From the NCBI GenBank assembly GCA_943842505.1, contig CALTDI010000008.1, positions 24,330 through 88,329 on the forward strand: a stretch of DNA of 64,000 bases, given 5' to 3'. Of this stretch, positions 49,666 through 59,079 are shown in pieces. The notes under the pieces were generated by a model, which saw only the letters and a list, made by a program, of their open reading frames with translations, was not told the origin of the DNA and ran no database searches. The DNA is from an uncultured Pseudomonadales bacterium (GTDB lineage Bacteria; Pseudomonadota; Gammaproteobacteria; Pseudomonadales; Pseudohongiellaceae). A program made the position numbers and the translations under genes. Numbering within the stretch: position 1 is the stretch's first letter; every line of letters starts with the position of its first letter.

Positions 49666-50745
49666 ATGCTTGAGCTGCGTAATATAAGCCGTCATCAGGG
49701 AGGCGAGATATTCCTGGATGATGTTTCCCTCTCGATGGAGCGGGGCGAGCTAAATATTTTGCTCGGTCCCACGCTAGCGGGGAAGACCTCGCTGATGCGC
49801 GTCATGGCGGGTCTAGACAAATCCAATAGCGGAGAGCTGCTATTCGATGGTGTCTCTGTGTTGGGCATGCCGGTACAGAAGCGCAACGTAGCTATGGTGT
49901 ATCAGCAGTTTATTAATTACCCATCGCTAACGGTGTTTGAGAATATCGCCTCGCCACTGCGAGTGGCTAGAGTTGGGCAGAATCAGATCGATATGCAGGT
50001 GGCGGAGGTGGCCGAGCTACTGCAATTGACCCAGATGCTGGATCGCATGCCCGATACACTTTCCGGCGGGCAGCAGCAGAGAGTCGCATTAGCACGAGCG
50101 CTTGTTAAGAAGGCCGACCTGGTGCTGCTCGATGAGCCATTGGCTAATCTTGACTACAAGCTGCGTGAGGAGCTGCGTGCCGAGCTTCCGGCTTTATTCG
50201 CGGCCATGGGTGCAGTGCTGGTCTATGCGACCACAGAGCCTACCGAGGCCTTGGTGCTCGGCGGAAATACAGTCTGCCTGCATGAGGGAAGAGTCGAGCA
50301 GTTCGGTCCGACTTTAAGTCTGTACCGAACGCCTAACAGCCTGCGCTCGGCGAAAACCTTTTCAGATCCGCCGCTCAATAGCGTAGAGGTGGAGTGTGTA
50401 GCGGGCCAATTCATCTATGCTAAAAGTCGACAACTACTCGGGATTAAGATCGAGAAGATACCCGACGGACGCTACATCCTGGCAGTGCGACCTCATCATC
50501 TTAGTCGTAAGAGAGAGGCTAGTGATGAAATAGAAATCGAAGGAAATGTATCGGTTACAGAGCTGACTGGCTCCGAGACCTTCGTACATTTTTCTATGGA
50601 AGACAATTCCTGGGTCGCGCTTCTGCATGACGTGCAGGATTTCGCAGTAGCAAGCAAGGTAAAGTTCTATCTAAAACCACAGCATCTATTGTTGTTCGAT
50701 AGCAATGACGCGCTTGTCGAATGGCAGCCGGAAATAAATAACTAG
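49666..50745 (+). CDS. glpS: Glycerol ABC importer ATPase GlpS
   Basis: This 359-residue ATPase is of the UgpC/MalK type with a C-terminal OB-like domain. Walker A is GPTLAGKTS (residues 34-42), the Q-loop lies near 80-81, the signature LSGGQ is at 132-136 and Walker B ends in Glu157. The switch histidine is replaced: the usual YVTHDQTEA reads YATTEPTEA, with Thr190 at the His position. The order glpD-S-T-P-Q with DUF2160 and a binding protein matches the glycerol importer characterised in Rhizobium leguminosarum. Confidence 0.88.
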   Translation: MLELRNISRHQGGEIFLDDVSLSMERGELNILLGPTLAGKTSLMRVMAGLDKSNSGELLFDGVSVLGMPVQKRNVAMVYQQFINYPSLTVFENIASPLRVARVGQNQIDMQVAEVAELLQLTQMLDRMPDTLSGGQQQRVALARALVKKADLVLLDEPLANLDYKLREELRAELPALFAAMGAVLVYATTEPTEALVLGGNTVCLHEGRVEQFGPTLSLYRTPNSLRSAKTFSDPPLNSVEVECVAGQFIYAKSRQLLGIKIEKIPDGRYILAVRPHHLSRKREASDEIEIEGNVSVTELTGSETFVHFSMEDNSWVALLHDVQDFAVASKVKFYLKPQHLLLFDSNDALVEWQPEINN

Positions 50746-50752
50746 ACACGCA

Positions 50753-51817
50753 ATGGCATCTATCCAACTTCAATCATTGGCACACCGTTATCCATCTGCC
50801 CCCGACTATGCGCTGCGTAGCATGCAGCAGACTTGGAGCGATGGCGGTGCCTACGCCTTGCTCGGTCCATCCGGCTGTGGCAAGACGACGTTGTTAAATA
50901 TTATCTCCGGCTTGCTCAGGCCATCGGAGGGGAGGGTTCTCTTCGACGATATCGATGTGACTGACCTGACGACGGAACAGCGTAATATCGCGCAAGTTTT
51001 TCAGTTTCCCGTTGTCTACGACACGATGACAGTCGCCGAGAACCTGGCATTTCCCCTGCACAACAGGGGCATCGCCAGGAATGAGATAGAAAAACGCGTA
51101 GCGGACGCACTGCAGATGCTCGACTTGCAGGATCGGGCGAACGATAGAGCGCGCTCGCTGACCGCGGACGATAAGCAGAAAATATCCTTAGGTCGCGGGC
51201 TGGTCAGAACCGACGTGCAGGCGATTCTGTTCGACGAGCCGCTGACCGTGATCGATCCGCATCTGAAATGGCAATTGCGCACAGAGTTAAAGAAGATCCA
51301 CCAGCGTTTTCAACACACCATGATCTATGTAACCCATGATCAGACAGAGGCGCTTACCTTCGCCGACCAGGTGATTGTTATGTACGAAGGAGCAGTCGTG
51401 CAGATAGGGACGCCTCAGCAACTCTTCGAGACGCCGGAACATACCTTCGTTGGCAGGTTTATTGGCTCGCCAGGAATGAACGTTCTCTCCTGCGAGGTCG
51501 ATGGTAGCGACGCCGTATTCGCGGGGAAGAAATTTCCCCTGAACAAGACAGTCGATGCTTCTGCCTCACGCTTCGAGCTGGGCATTCGTCCCGAGCATAT
51601 TAAACTGTCTGCAGGCGATGGCATGCCACTCACCGTAACCGCGCTGGAAGACGTGGGTCGCCACGTTATTGTCCGCGGCGAGATAGAGGGTGCCGCGCTT
51701 AGCGCTCTGGTTAAAGATGGCGTCGCTATTCCACAGAACCCCTATGTATCCTTCGATTCGGTGCACGTCAATCTCTATGCAGATGACTATAGAGTCGCCA
51801 GTGGCAGGGGAGACTGA
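50753..51817 (+). CDS. glpT: Glycerol ABC importer ATPase GlpT
   Basis: This 354-residue partner ATPase has Walker A GPSGCGKTT (38-46), Walker B ending DE at 161-162 and an intact switch histidine in YVTHDQTEA (His195). Its signature motif is degenerate: LTADD (136-140) stands where LSGGQ is expected. Paired with GlpS, which has LSGGQ but no switch His, it should form one complete and one degenerate ATP site. It should not be confused with the E. coli GlpT antiporter. It is seven bases after glpS and five before glpP. Confidence 0.87.
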   Translation: MASIQLQSLAHRYPSAPDYALRSMQQTWSDGGAYALLGPSGCGKTTLLNIISGLLRPSEGRVLFDDIDVTDLTTEQRNIAQVFQFPVVYDTMTVAENLAFPLHNRGIARNEIEKRVADALQMLDLQDRANDRARSLTADDKQKISLGRGLVRTDVQAILFDEPLTVIDPHLKWQLRTELKKIHQRFQHTMIYVTHDQTEALTFADQVIVMYEGAVVQIGTPQQLFETPEHTFVGRFIGSPGMNVLSCEVDGSDAVFAGKKFPLNKTVDASASRFELGIRPEHIKLSAGDGMPLTVTALEDVGRHVIVRGEIEGAALSALVKDGVAIPQNPYVSFDSVHVNLYADDYRVASGRGD

Positions 51818-51822
51818 ACCAG

Positions 51823-52719
51823 ATGAGTATCCAAAAAGTTCAGAACAATAAGGCCTGGTTTATGGTATTGCCAGTGCTTGTCCTAGTCGCCATCAGCGCG
51901 ATAATCCCGCTGATGACCGTGGTCAACTACTCCGTACAGGATACTTTTGGTGGCAATGAATTTTTCTGGGTTGGCACCGAATGGTTTCAGGAGATACTCG
52001 CCTCAGAAAGATTTCATAACGCTCTATTAAGAACGTTATTATTTTCTGGCTTGATTCTTGCCATCGAGATTCCCTTGGGAATACTGATTGCGCTGGCGAT
52101 GCCGAAGCGTGGTTGGGGTGTATCCGTATGCCTGGTATTAATGGCCTTGCCGTTACTTATCCCCTGGAACGTTGTTGGCACCATATGGCAGGTGTTTGGA
52201 AGAGTGGATATAGGCCTGCTGGGTCACAGCCTCGCCAGTCTCGGCATCGACTATAACTATACACAGAATAATTTGGACGCTTGGCTGACGCTGATACTCA
52301 TGGATGTCTGGCACTGGACCTCACTGGTGGTGCTGCTGTGTTATTCAGGGCTGGTGTCTATACCCGAGGTTTACTATCAGGCAGCACGCATCGATGGCGC
52401 ATCGCGCTGGGCAGTATTTCGTTTCATACAGCTGCCGAAGATAAAGCGCGTGTTGCTGATCGCGGTGCTGCTGCGCTTCATGGATTCCTTTATGATCTAT
52501 ACCGAGCCATTTGTGGTGACAGGGGGAGGGCCGGGCAATATCACGACCTTCCTCTCTATCGACCTCGTGCAGATGGCGGTGGGTCAGTTCGATCTAGGCC
52601 CTGCTGCGGCTATGTCACTTATCTATTTCCTCATCATCCTGTTGGTGTGCTGGGTGTTCTACACGGTGATGACCAGCTACGACAATGACGAGCAGTCCAA
52701 CGGCGGAGGTGCGCAATAA
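51823..52719 (+). CDS. glpP: Glycerol ABC importer permease GlpP
   Basis: This 298-residue inner-membrane permease has six hydrophobic spans and the EAA loop QAARIDGASRWAVFRFIQLP (about residues 186-205), which docks an ATPase. It belongs to the MalF/UgpA group. Its stop overlaps the glpQ ATG by one base. Confidence 0.87.
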   Translation: MSIQKVQNNKAWFMVLPVLVLVAISAIIPLMTVVNYSVQDTFGGNEFFWVGTEWFQEILASERFHNALLRTLLFSGLILAIEIPLGILIALAMPKRGWGVSVCLVLMALPLLIPWNVVGTIWQVFGRVDIGLLGHSLASLGIDYNYTQNNLDAWLTLILMDVWHWTSLVVLLCYSGLVSIPEVYYQAARIDGASRWAVFRFIQLPKIKRVLLIAVLLRFMDSFMIYTEPFVVTGGGPGNITTFLSIDLVQMAVGQFDLGPAAAMSLIYFLIILLVCWVFYTVMTSYDNDEQSNGGGAQ

Positions 52720-53540
52720 TGGCGATCTCTGCCAATAGCATGCTCAAGGTTAAGCGCACCGGCTTGACCGCCTATATAGTGTTCTTGATGTTGCCCCTGT
52801 ACTGGCTGCTGAACATGAGCTTCAAGACCAATCAGGAGATTCTGTCCACGTTTACGCTATGGCCGCAGGATTTCACGCTGGACAACTACATCACTATCTT
52901 TACCGATCCCTCCTGGTACAACGGCTACATCAATTCGCTTACCTACGTAGTGATGAACATGGTCATCGCAATTAGTGTTGCGCTGCCGGCGGCTTACGCC
53001 TTCTCACGCTATAAGTTCTTGGGGGATAAGCATCTCTTCTTCTGGCTGCTTACCAATCGCATGGCGCCCCCTGCAGTGTTCGTTCTGCCGTTCTTTCAGC
53101 TGTACTCGGCCTTCGGCCTGATCGATACCCATATCGCCGTGGCACTCGCTCACTGCCTGTTCAATGTGCCGCTGGCAGTCTGGATACTCGAGGGTTTCAT
53201 GTCCGGTGTGCCGAAAGAGATAGACGAGACCGCCTATATCGATGGTTATTCGTTCCCGCGTTTCTTCGTGAAGATTTTTACCCCACTTATCGGTTCTGGA
53301 ATCGGCGTTGCTGCGTTCTTCTGCTTCATGTTTTCCTGGGTCGAGCTTCTCATCGCTCGTACCCTGACGGTCACCGATGCGAAACCTATTAGTGCTGTGA
53401 TGACTCGCACCGTATCTGCCTCGGGTCTGGACTGGGGGGTTCTCGCCGCTGCGGGTATTCTTACTATTATTCCTGGTGCTTTAGTTATCTATTTTGTGCG
53501 GAATCATATAGCCAAGGGTTTTGCTTTGGGTCGTGTCTAG
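52719..53540 (+). CDS. glpQ: Glycerol ABC importer permease GlpQ
   Basis: This 273-residue permease of the MalG/UgpE group has six spans and an EAA-like loop, DETAYIDGYSFPRFFVKI (about residues 169-186), that deviates at the first position. With GlpP it forms the channel. In other bacteria the DUF2160 gene and the binding-protein gene follow directly. Here 3.4 kb of other DNA intervenes before them. Confidence 0.87.
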   Translation: MAISANSMLKVKRTGLTAYIVFLMLPLYWLLNMSFKTNQEILSTFTLWPQDFTLDNYITIFTDPSWYNGYINSLTYVVMNMVIAISVALPAAYAFSRYKFLGDKHLFFWLLTNRMAPPAVFVLPFFQLYSAFGLIDTHIAVALAHCLFNVPLAVWILEGFMSGVPKEIDETAYIDGYSFPRFFVKIFTPLIGSGIGVAAFFCFMFSWVELLIARTLTVTDAKPISAVMTRTVSASGLDWGVLAAAGILTIIPGALVIYFVRNHIAKGFALGRV

Positions 53541-53656
53541 ACCTGTTTTCTTTTTCGCCCACAGCGCCGGGGTTCTAAGTCTATTTCCCTAAAATTCACA
53601 AAGTCTATGGAATAGCCTTGGGATGCTTGCAGTTCTTGTACCGTGTTCTCCCCTGA

Positions 53657-53804
53657 ACGAGCCTGCGGCTCTGATTGTTCTGGTGGAATCACCCCAACGC
53701 TGCGGGCTAGCATCTGAGAAAATTTTAAATGTGGCCTCAGTGCTTCAATCTATTGAGTTGGGCTGTGGGGTGCTAACGGCGAACAATCAGAGCCGAAGGC
53801 TCGT
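53657..53804. repeat. Dispersed non-coding repeat, copy 2, with inverted ends
   Basis: The 24-base left arm (53657-53680) and right arm (53781-53804) are inverted copies with one mismatch. Between them are the two blocks shared with copy 1 at 215-341. The size of 148 bases, terminal inverted repeats and lack of coding sequence fit a miniature inverted-repeat element. The rest of the 456-base gap between glpQ and the next gene shows no gene, terminator or clear promoter. Confidence 0.7.
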
Positions 53805-53996
53805 GAGTGGTTAGTACGCCGCAGGCCAACGGCCGCACCAGAAAGAGTCATCCCTCGATTTTTTTCTAGCTTCGACTATTCTTCTGCTTGCTGGTGAAGT
53901 TCGATCCCTAATGCGAATTTCCTTGTATTGGTATAGTCTTGGTTTCTTTCGACATAACAATAATTTCTACGCCAGTAATCCGGAGCACGAATTTCA

Positions 53997-56522
53997 ATGA
54001 AACCGACTCGCTTTTATTCCCTAGTCCTATTCATCGCTGTGAGCTTTCTCAGCGTCGAGTTGACCGCGCAGGCGCGTTTCTATCCTGCCGCGCGCAGTGG
54101 TGGAAACTACATGCACAACTTCTATTTTCCGCCTTCGCCTAGTGCGACACCCTGGGCGCCGGACTGGTCGCCCGATGGCGAGTGGATAGCGGTATCGATG
54201 CAGGGAAGCATATGGAAGGTGGATCTGAATACTGGCGGAGCCTATGAGCTCACCTATAATGAGGCCTATCACTCCTCGCCGGATTGGTCGCCAGATGGAC
54301 AATGGATTATCTACACGGCGGACTATGAGCATCAGCGCATACAGCTCGAAATTTTGAATACCCAGACCGGTGAGTCTCACATGCTGACCGACGATCAGGC
54401 TGTCTATACCGACCCGGTGTTCTCGCCGGACGGGTCTAAGGTTGCGTACGTGTCTACAAATCCCAGCGGCTACTTCAACGTGTACGTTAGAGGGATCTCG
54501 AATGGGCAATGGGTGGGGGAGCCGATCGCCGTTAGTCGCGATAATGAATACGGTAGCAATCGTCTCTACTTCGGTAGTGGCGATATGCATATCACGCCGG
54601 CCTGGTTGCCCGGCGGCAATGAATTGTTAATAGTGTCGAACAGGAGTGTTCCTCTTGGTTCGGGGAATGTTCTGCGCGTGCCAGCAGTAGAAGATGGAAT
54701 CTTGCAGGCCACTACGGTGCTTGCCGAACAGACGCTGTATCGCACCAGGCCAGATGTCTCTATAGACGGGCGTCGTTTCGTCTACACATCGACTAGCGGC
54801 TCGGCCGACCAATTCAACAATCTCTATGTGCAGCCAACGCAGGGTGGCGAGCCCTATAAGATGACGTTCTTCGAGCACGATGCCTTTCACCCGCGTTGGT
54901 CGCCAGACGGTGAGTGGATAGCGTTTATCTCTAACGAGGGTGGACTGCCGCAATTGCAGCTACTCGAGACCTACGGTGGCAAGCTTGTTCGTGTGCCAAT
55001 GAGCGAGTTGCATTTCAAACGTCCTATGGGTTATTTAAAGGTGCGTGTCGTCGATGAGGGCGGTGATCTTACTCATAACCGTATTCATCTACAGGCAGCA
55101 GACGGTAAGTTCTATACCCCCAACGATGCCTATGCTCGCGCTGGCACTAGAGGAGATCAGATCTTTCACAATGCCGGTGAGTTCACGCTTACTCTTCCCG
55201 TGGGTGAGGCCTCGCTGAATGTGGTTAAGGGTTTCGAGTATCTGCCTCAGAGCCTTGAGGTGGATATCGAAGAGGGAGCAGTCGCGCAGCTGACCGTCGA
55301 GTTGGAGCAGATGACCGATATGGGCGCCAAAGGTTGGTACAGTGCCTCGACTCACGTACATGCTAACTACGGTGGCAACCTGCACAATACCCTAGAGAAC
55401 CTGATGATGATGTCGCGCTCCGAAGACCAGGATCTGGTGCTGGAGCAGGTGGCAAACAAGGACAATCGCATCCTCGACTATCAGTTCTTCGTGCCGGGTG
55501 GCGGGCAACACCCGATCTCTGAAAAAGATCAGATCGTAGTAGTAGGTCAGGAGTATAGGCCGCCGTTCTATGGTCACGTCTTCATGTTTGGTATGCGCGA
55601 GCACTTGATCTCGCCCTTCGTGACCGGTTACGAGGGGACGGCGGTAGAGAGCCTCTATCCCAGTAATACCGATATGTTCCTCAAGGCGAAGGCTCAGGGA
55701 GCTATTACGGGTTATGTACATCCCTATCTGGGAGAGTCAGATCCGCTGGAAGGCAATCTGGGCGGAGGCAAGGGCTTCATGGTCGATGCGGCGCTGGGCA
55801 CCACCGATGCTCTGGAGTGGTCAGACTCCGCTACCTCGGGTTTCTACCCGCTGTACGCGGTATGGAACAACGGGCTGCGGGTCACCGCAACAGGTGGAGA
55901 AGACTCCATATCCTCGCTGCATCGCAGCAAACTGCTTGGCTCCTACCGCACCTATGTCTACACGGGAAATCTGGGTCTCAACATGGATGCCTGGTTCACC
56001 GGATTGAAGCGTGGTCGAGCCTTCGTCAGCTCCGGTCCCTTGTTGGAGATGCAGGTGGGCACGTCTCTACCTGGAGATACCGTGCAGCTACCGCCCGGTG
56101 GTGGCGAGGTGACCATCACCGGTCAACTGCGATCGATTACGGAGCTGGAAGAGCTTGCTCTGGTTTGCAACGGCGAGTTAGTGCAAACATTTCCGCTGCG
56201 CAGAATTGACAACAGTCTGGATATCGACTTCGATCATTCCATAGAGCGCAGTGGTTGGTGCCATCTGCGTACGGAGGGTGATTCAGATAAACGATTTCCT
56301 CTGGATGTAGGCTATGCCCAGGCATTCACCAATCCGATCTGGTTTCAGGTAGGCGACGAGCCGATTCGCAATCCGCAGTCGGTTGACTATGCGATACGCT
56401 GGATCGACAAGCTGCAGGAACTGGCCGATGCCTGGCCAGGATGGCGCTCTGAGCCGGAGAAGGCACATGTGTTTGGGCAGTTTGAGCAGGCGCGTCAGGT
56501 CTATCGCAGTAAACTTAATTAG
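53997..56522 (+). CDS. Secreted PD40 beta-propeller protein with CehA/McbA-like metallohydrolase domain
   Basis: The 841-residue protein starts with a signal peptide (about residues 1-25, ending near LTAQA). Residues 55-320 carry TolB-type PD40 repeats, with PDWSPDGEWIAV, PDWSPDGQWIIYT, PVFSPDGSKVAYV and HPRWSPDGEWIAFI. The C-terminal half has a PHP-like hydrolase pattern: STHVHANYGG (the usual DxHxH site reads STHVH), GYVHPYL, LEWSD and TATGGEDSIS. Some relatives cut carbamates, but the substrate here is unknown. The gene interrupts the glycerol importer cluster and shares its direction. Confidence 0.75.
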   Translation: MKPTRFYSLVLFIAVSFLSVELTAQARFYPAARSGGNYMHNFYFPPSPSATPWAPDWSPDGEWIAVSMQGSIWKVDLNTGGAYELTYNEAYHSSPDWSPDGQWIIYTADYEHQRIQLEILNTQTGESHMLTDDQAVYTDPVFSPDGSKVAYVSTNPSGYFNVYVRGISNGQWVGEPIAVSRDNEYGSNRLYFGSGDMHITPAWLPGGNELLIVSNRSVPLGSGNVLRVPAVEDGILQATTVLAEQTLYRTRPDVSIDGRRFVYTSTSGSADQFNNLYVQPTQGGEPYKMTFFEHDAFHPRWSPDGEWIAFISNEGGLPQLQLLETYGGKLVRVPMSELHFKRPMGYLKVRVVDEGGDLTHNRIHLQAADGKFYTPNDAYARAGTRGDQIFHNAGEFTLTLPVGEASLNVVKGFEYLPQSLEVDIEEGAVAQLTVELEQMTDMGAKGWYSASTHVHANYGGNLHNTLENLMMMSRSEDQDLVLEQVANKDNRILDYQFFVPGGGQHPISEKDQIVVVGQEYRPPFYGHVFMFGMREHLISPFVTGYEGTAVESLYPSNTDMFLKAKAQGAITGYVHPYLGESDPLEGNLGGGKGFMVDAALGTTDALEWSDSATSGFYPLYAVWNNGLRVTATGGEDSISSLHRSKLLGSYRTYVYTGNLGLNMDAWFTGLKRGRAFVSSGPLLEMQVGTSLPGDTVQLPPGGGEVTITGQLRSITELEELALVCNGELVQTFPLRRIDNSLDIDFDHSIERSGWCHLRTEGDSDKRFPLDVGYAQAFTNPIWFQVGDEPIRNPQSVDYAIRWIDKLQELADAWPGWRSEPEKAHVFGQFEQARQVYRSKLN

Positions 56523-56562
56523 AGGCTGGCAGCTTTGGCGCCTCGTCTACGGAGCCAGATCT

Positions 56563-56793
56563 TTAATCTGCTAACCCGGCAATGGTGAAGTCAATCGAGA
56601 CCAATTCATTGGAGTAATTGATGAAGGCGCGGGGCAGATCGTCGAATATTGACGCTCTCTGTGTTGGGGTGTAGATGCGCCGGCAATTGTTCGGGGTCCC
56701 AGCCCCGGGTTTAGTGTCGAGCTTGCCTCTACGTTTTCCTCTACGCTTGCCTGTCCCTAGGTGAGAATGGCCATCAACGCCGCTGTCAAAATG
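56563..56793 (-). other. Open frame without a start codon, possible gene remnant
   Basis: A 76-codon minus-strand frame ends with FINYSNELVSIDFTIAGLAD and a stop but contains no ATG or GTG and no usable start. Part of the plus strand also reads plausibly (GEVNRDQFIGVIDEG before a stop), so this may be chance. It lies in the 444-base gap between the PD40 protein and the DUF2160 gene, where I see no other gene, promoter or terminator. Confidence 0.2.
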
Positions 56794-56966
56794 CTAGCAA
56801 AGGGGCGTTGGAAGGGCGCAATCGCTTTAGAGGAGCCTGCTTTGCTGAGCTTTATCGGGCGCGCCGGGAGTCATTGGTGCCGCATATTAACAATTGGGGT
56901 GAGGGTGATTTTTTGCTAAGCTCAACCCTCTTAAAATGTCGACAAAACTAAATGTAGAAGGGTGTG

Positions 56967-57248
56967 ATGGATCTCTCTTGGATGGCTTGGACGCAGCCTA
57001 CGGCAATATTCTTTGCGGTGATTGCCGCTGCGCTTATCGTAATGTCTGTCTGGGAGTATTTCAGTCCGGGTGGAGCCCCTCGAGTTGGCATTCTTCGCTT
57101 TGAAACTACGCGAGGAGACAGGCTATTCGTCTCCTTGTTAGGTAGTGCGTTTATCTCCATGGCATGGTTAGCACTGGTCGGCTTGAATCTGTGGTGGGGC
57201 CTTGCAGCCTGCGTGGTCTTTGCAGTGCTGGTTTTCCTGTTCGTCTAG
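56967..57248 (+). CDS. DUF2160 small membrane protein of the glycerol importer (GlpU-like)
   Basis: The 93-residue protein has about three hydrophobic segments (residues 10-28, 50-70 and 72-92) and the family sequence EYFSPGGAPRVGILRFETTRGDR reads through the middle loop. DUF2160 genes regularly sit between permease and binding-protein genes in glycerol ABC loci. Its role is unproven but it may be an accessory membrane subunit. ATG 56967 is preferred to the adjacent GTG 56964 because of spacing from AAGGG. It is 65 bases upstream of glpV. Confidence 0.8.
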   Translation: MDLSWMAWTQPTAIFFAVIAAALIVMSVWEYFSPGGAPRVGILRFETTRGDRLFVSLLGSAFISMAWLALVGLNLWWGLAACVVFAVLVFLFV

Positions 57249-57313
57249 ACTACTAATAATTTGTATTGCGTCGCGTCTCGATCGCGGCTGACATTGACTA
57301 GAAGGGGTTTGGC

Positions 57314-59029
57314 ATGATTGTTCGTGATTTATGGTTTCCAAAAACGCTGCTCAGTACTGCTGTATTTCTCAGTACGCTAGGGACAAGCTCTGCGGATGTG
57401 GAGGATGCACAGAGGTGGCTTCCCGAGTTTCAGCCCTCTACCCTGACGAGTGAGCAGCAGCTAGCAGAGATGCAGTGGTTTATCGATGCAGCTAGGCCCT
57501 TCGCCGGCATGGAAATCAAGGTGGTTTCTGAAACCATTACGACCCATGAGTATGAGGCACAGGTGCTGGCACAGGCGTTTACTGAGATTACCGGAATTCA
57601 GGTGACTCACGATCTGATCGGCGAGGGAGACGTTGTCGAGAAACTGCAGACTCAGATGCAATCCGGTGAAAACATCTACGATGCCTATGTGAACGACTCA
57701 GACCTCATCGGTACACATTTTCGCTATCAGCAGGTCCGAAACCTAACTGACTGGATGGCAGTTGAGGCGAGCGACGTGACATCTCCTACTTTGGATCTGG
57801 AAGATTTTATCGGTCTTTCTTTTACTACCGGGCCAGATGGCAAGGTCTATCAGTTGCCCGATCAGCAGTTTGCAAACCTCTACTGGTTTCGCTACGACTG
57901 GTTCACCGACCCAGATCTCAAGCAACAGTTCGTTGACAAATACGGTTATGAACTGGGTGTTCCAGTAAACTGGTCTGCCTATGAGGATATCGCCGAGTTT
58001 TTTAGCAACGATGTGGGTGAGATAGACGGCCAGAAAGTTTATGGCCATATGGACTATGGTAAGAAAGACCCATCTTTGGGTTGGCGCTTTACCGATGCCT
58101 GGCTGTCTATGGCAGGGGCGGGCGACAAGGGTAGTCCTAACGGCCTTCCTGTGGATGAATGGGGGCTGCGTGTAGATGGATGCCGACCTGTCGGCTCAAC
58201 AGTTGAACGCGGTGGCGCGACAGACGGTCCTGCAGCCGTCTATTCGGTGACTAAATACGTGGACTGGTTGCAGCGCTATGCGCCACCTGAGGCTGCAGGC
58301 ATGGTCTTCAGTGAGGCAGGACCAGTACCTGCTCAGGGCAATATCGCGCAACAAATCTTCTGGTATACGACGTTTACTGCCGACATGGTAGTACCAGGCC
58401 TGCCGGTTATGAATGACGACGGCACGCCGAAATGGCGTATGGCGCCCTCACCTCATGGGGCTTACTGGGAAGAGGGGCAGAAGTTGGGCTATCAGGACAC
58501 GGGCTCATGGACGCTGATGAAGTCGACGCCAGTAGACAGGGCCAAGGCAGCCTGGCTCTATGCGCAGTTTGTTACCTCGAAGACTGTCTCGCTGAAGAAG
58601 AGCCATATAGGCCTGACTATTATTCGTGATTCCGATATTCGTCATGAGAGTTTTAGCGAGCGCTCAGTAGAGCTCGGTGGTCTTGTCGAATTCTATAGGT
58701 CGCCGGCAAGAGTGCAGTGGACGCCTACGGGAACAAACGTACCTGACTATCCGAGACTCGCTCAACTGTGGTGGCAGAATATTGGTGATGCCTCCTCCGG
58801 TGCCAAGACTCCACAGGAGGCGATGACAGCACTTGCCGTAGCGCAAGAGCGCCTGATGCAGAGATTAGAGAGAGCCGGTGTGTTGGGTGAGTGCGGACCA
58901 AAACTGAATGAGCCTCAGAGCAGAGAATATTGGCTGAGCCAGCCCGGTGCACCAAAGCCGAAGCTGGCGAATGAAAAGCCACAGGGCATTACCGTGGATT
59001 ACGATGAACTAGTCAGCTCGTGGCAATAG
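57314..59029 (+). CDS. glpV: Glycerol ABC importer substrate-binding protein
   Basis: The 571-residue periplasmic protein has a Sec signal peptide with probable cleavage near SSA-DVED (residue 27). It is a large family-1 solute-binding protein with TTHEYEAQVLAQAFTEITGI and EGDVVEKLQTQMQSGENIYD, as in GlpV proteins. It would deliver glycerol to GlpPQ. AAGGGG precedes the ATG. It closes the importer cluster, 3.8 kb downstream of glpQ instead of close by. Confidence 0.87.
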   Translation: MIVRDLWFPKTLLSTAVFLSTLGTSSADVEDAQRWLPEFQPSTLTSEQQLAEMQWFIDAARPFAGMEIKVVSETITTHEYEAQVLAQAFTEITGIQVTHDLIGEGDVVEKLQTQMQSGENIYDAYVNDSDLIGTHFRYQQVRNLTDWMAVEASDVTSPTLDLEDFIGLSFTTGPDGKVYQLPDQQFANLYWFRYDWFTDPDLKQQFVDKYGYELGVPVNWSAYEDIAEFFSNDVGEIDGQKVYGHMDYGKKDPSLGWRFTDAWLSMAGAGDKGSPNGLPVDEWGLRVDGCRPVGSTVERGGATDGPAAVYSVTKYVDWLQRYAPPEAAGMVFSEAGPVPAQGNIAQQIFWYTTFTADMVVPGLPVMNDDGTPKWRMAPSPHGAYWEEGQKLGYQDTGSWTLMKSTPVDRAKAAWLYAQFVTSKTVSLKKSHIGLTIIRDSDIRHESFSERSVELGGLVEFYRSPARVQWTPTGTNVPDYPRLAQLWWQNIGDASSGAKTPQEAMTALAVAQERLMQRLERAGVLGECGPKLNEPQSREYWLSQPGAPKPKLANEKPQGITVDYDELVSSWQ

Positions 59030-59079
59030 ACTGCTGCTGAATAAAATTAGAATCAGAATCGTTTGTAGGAGTGTTTCGT

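Noticed and set aside
53997..54590. Minus-strand 187-residue open frame over the start of the PD40 protein gene
   Set aside because: It mirrors the propeller coding frame, has no recognisable domain and no ribosome site. The plus frame has a signal peptide and repeats.
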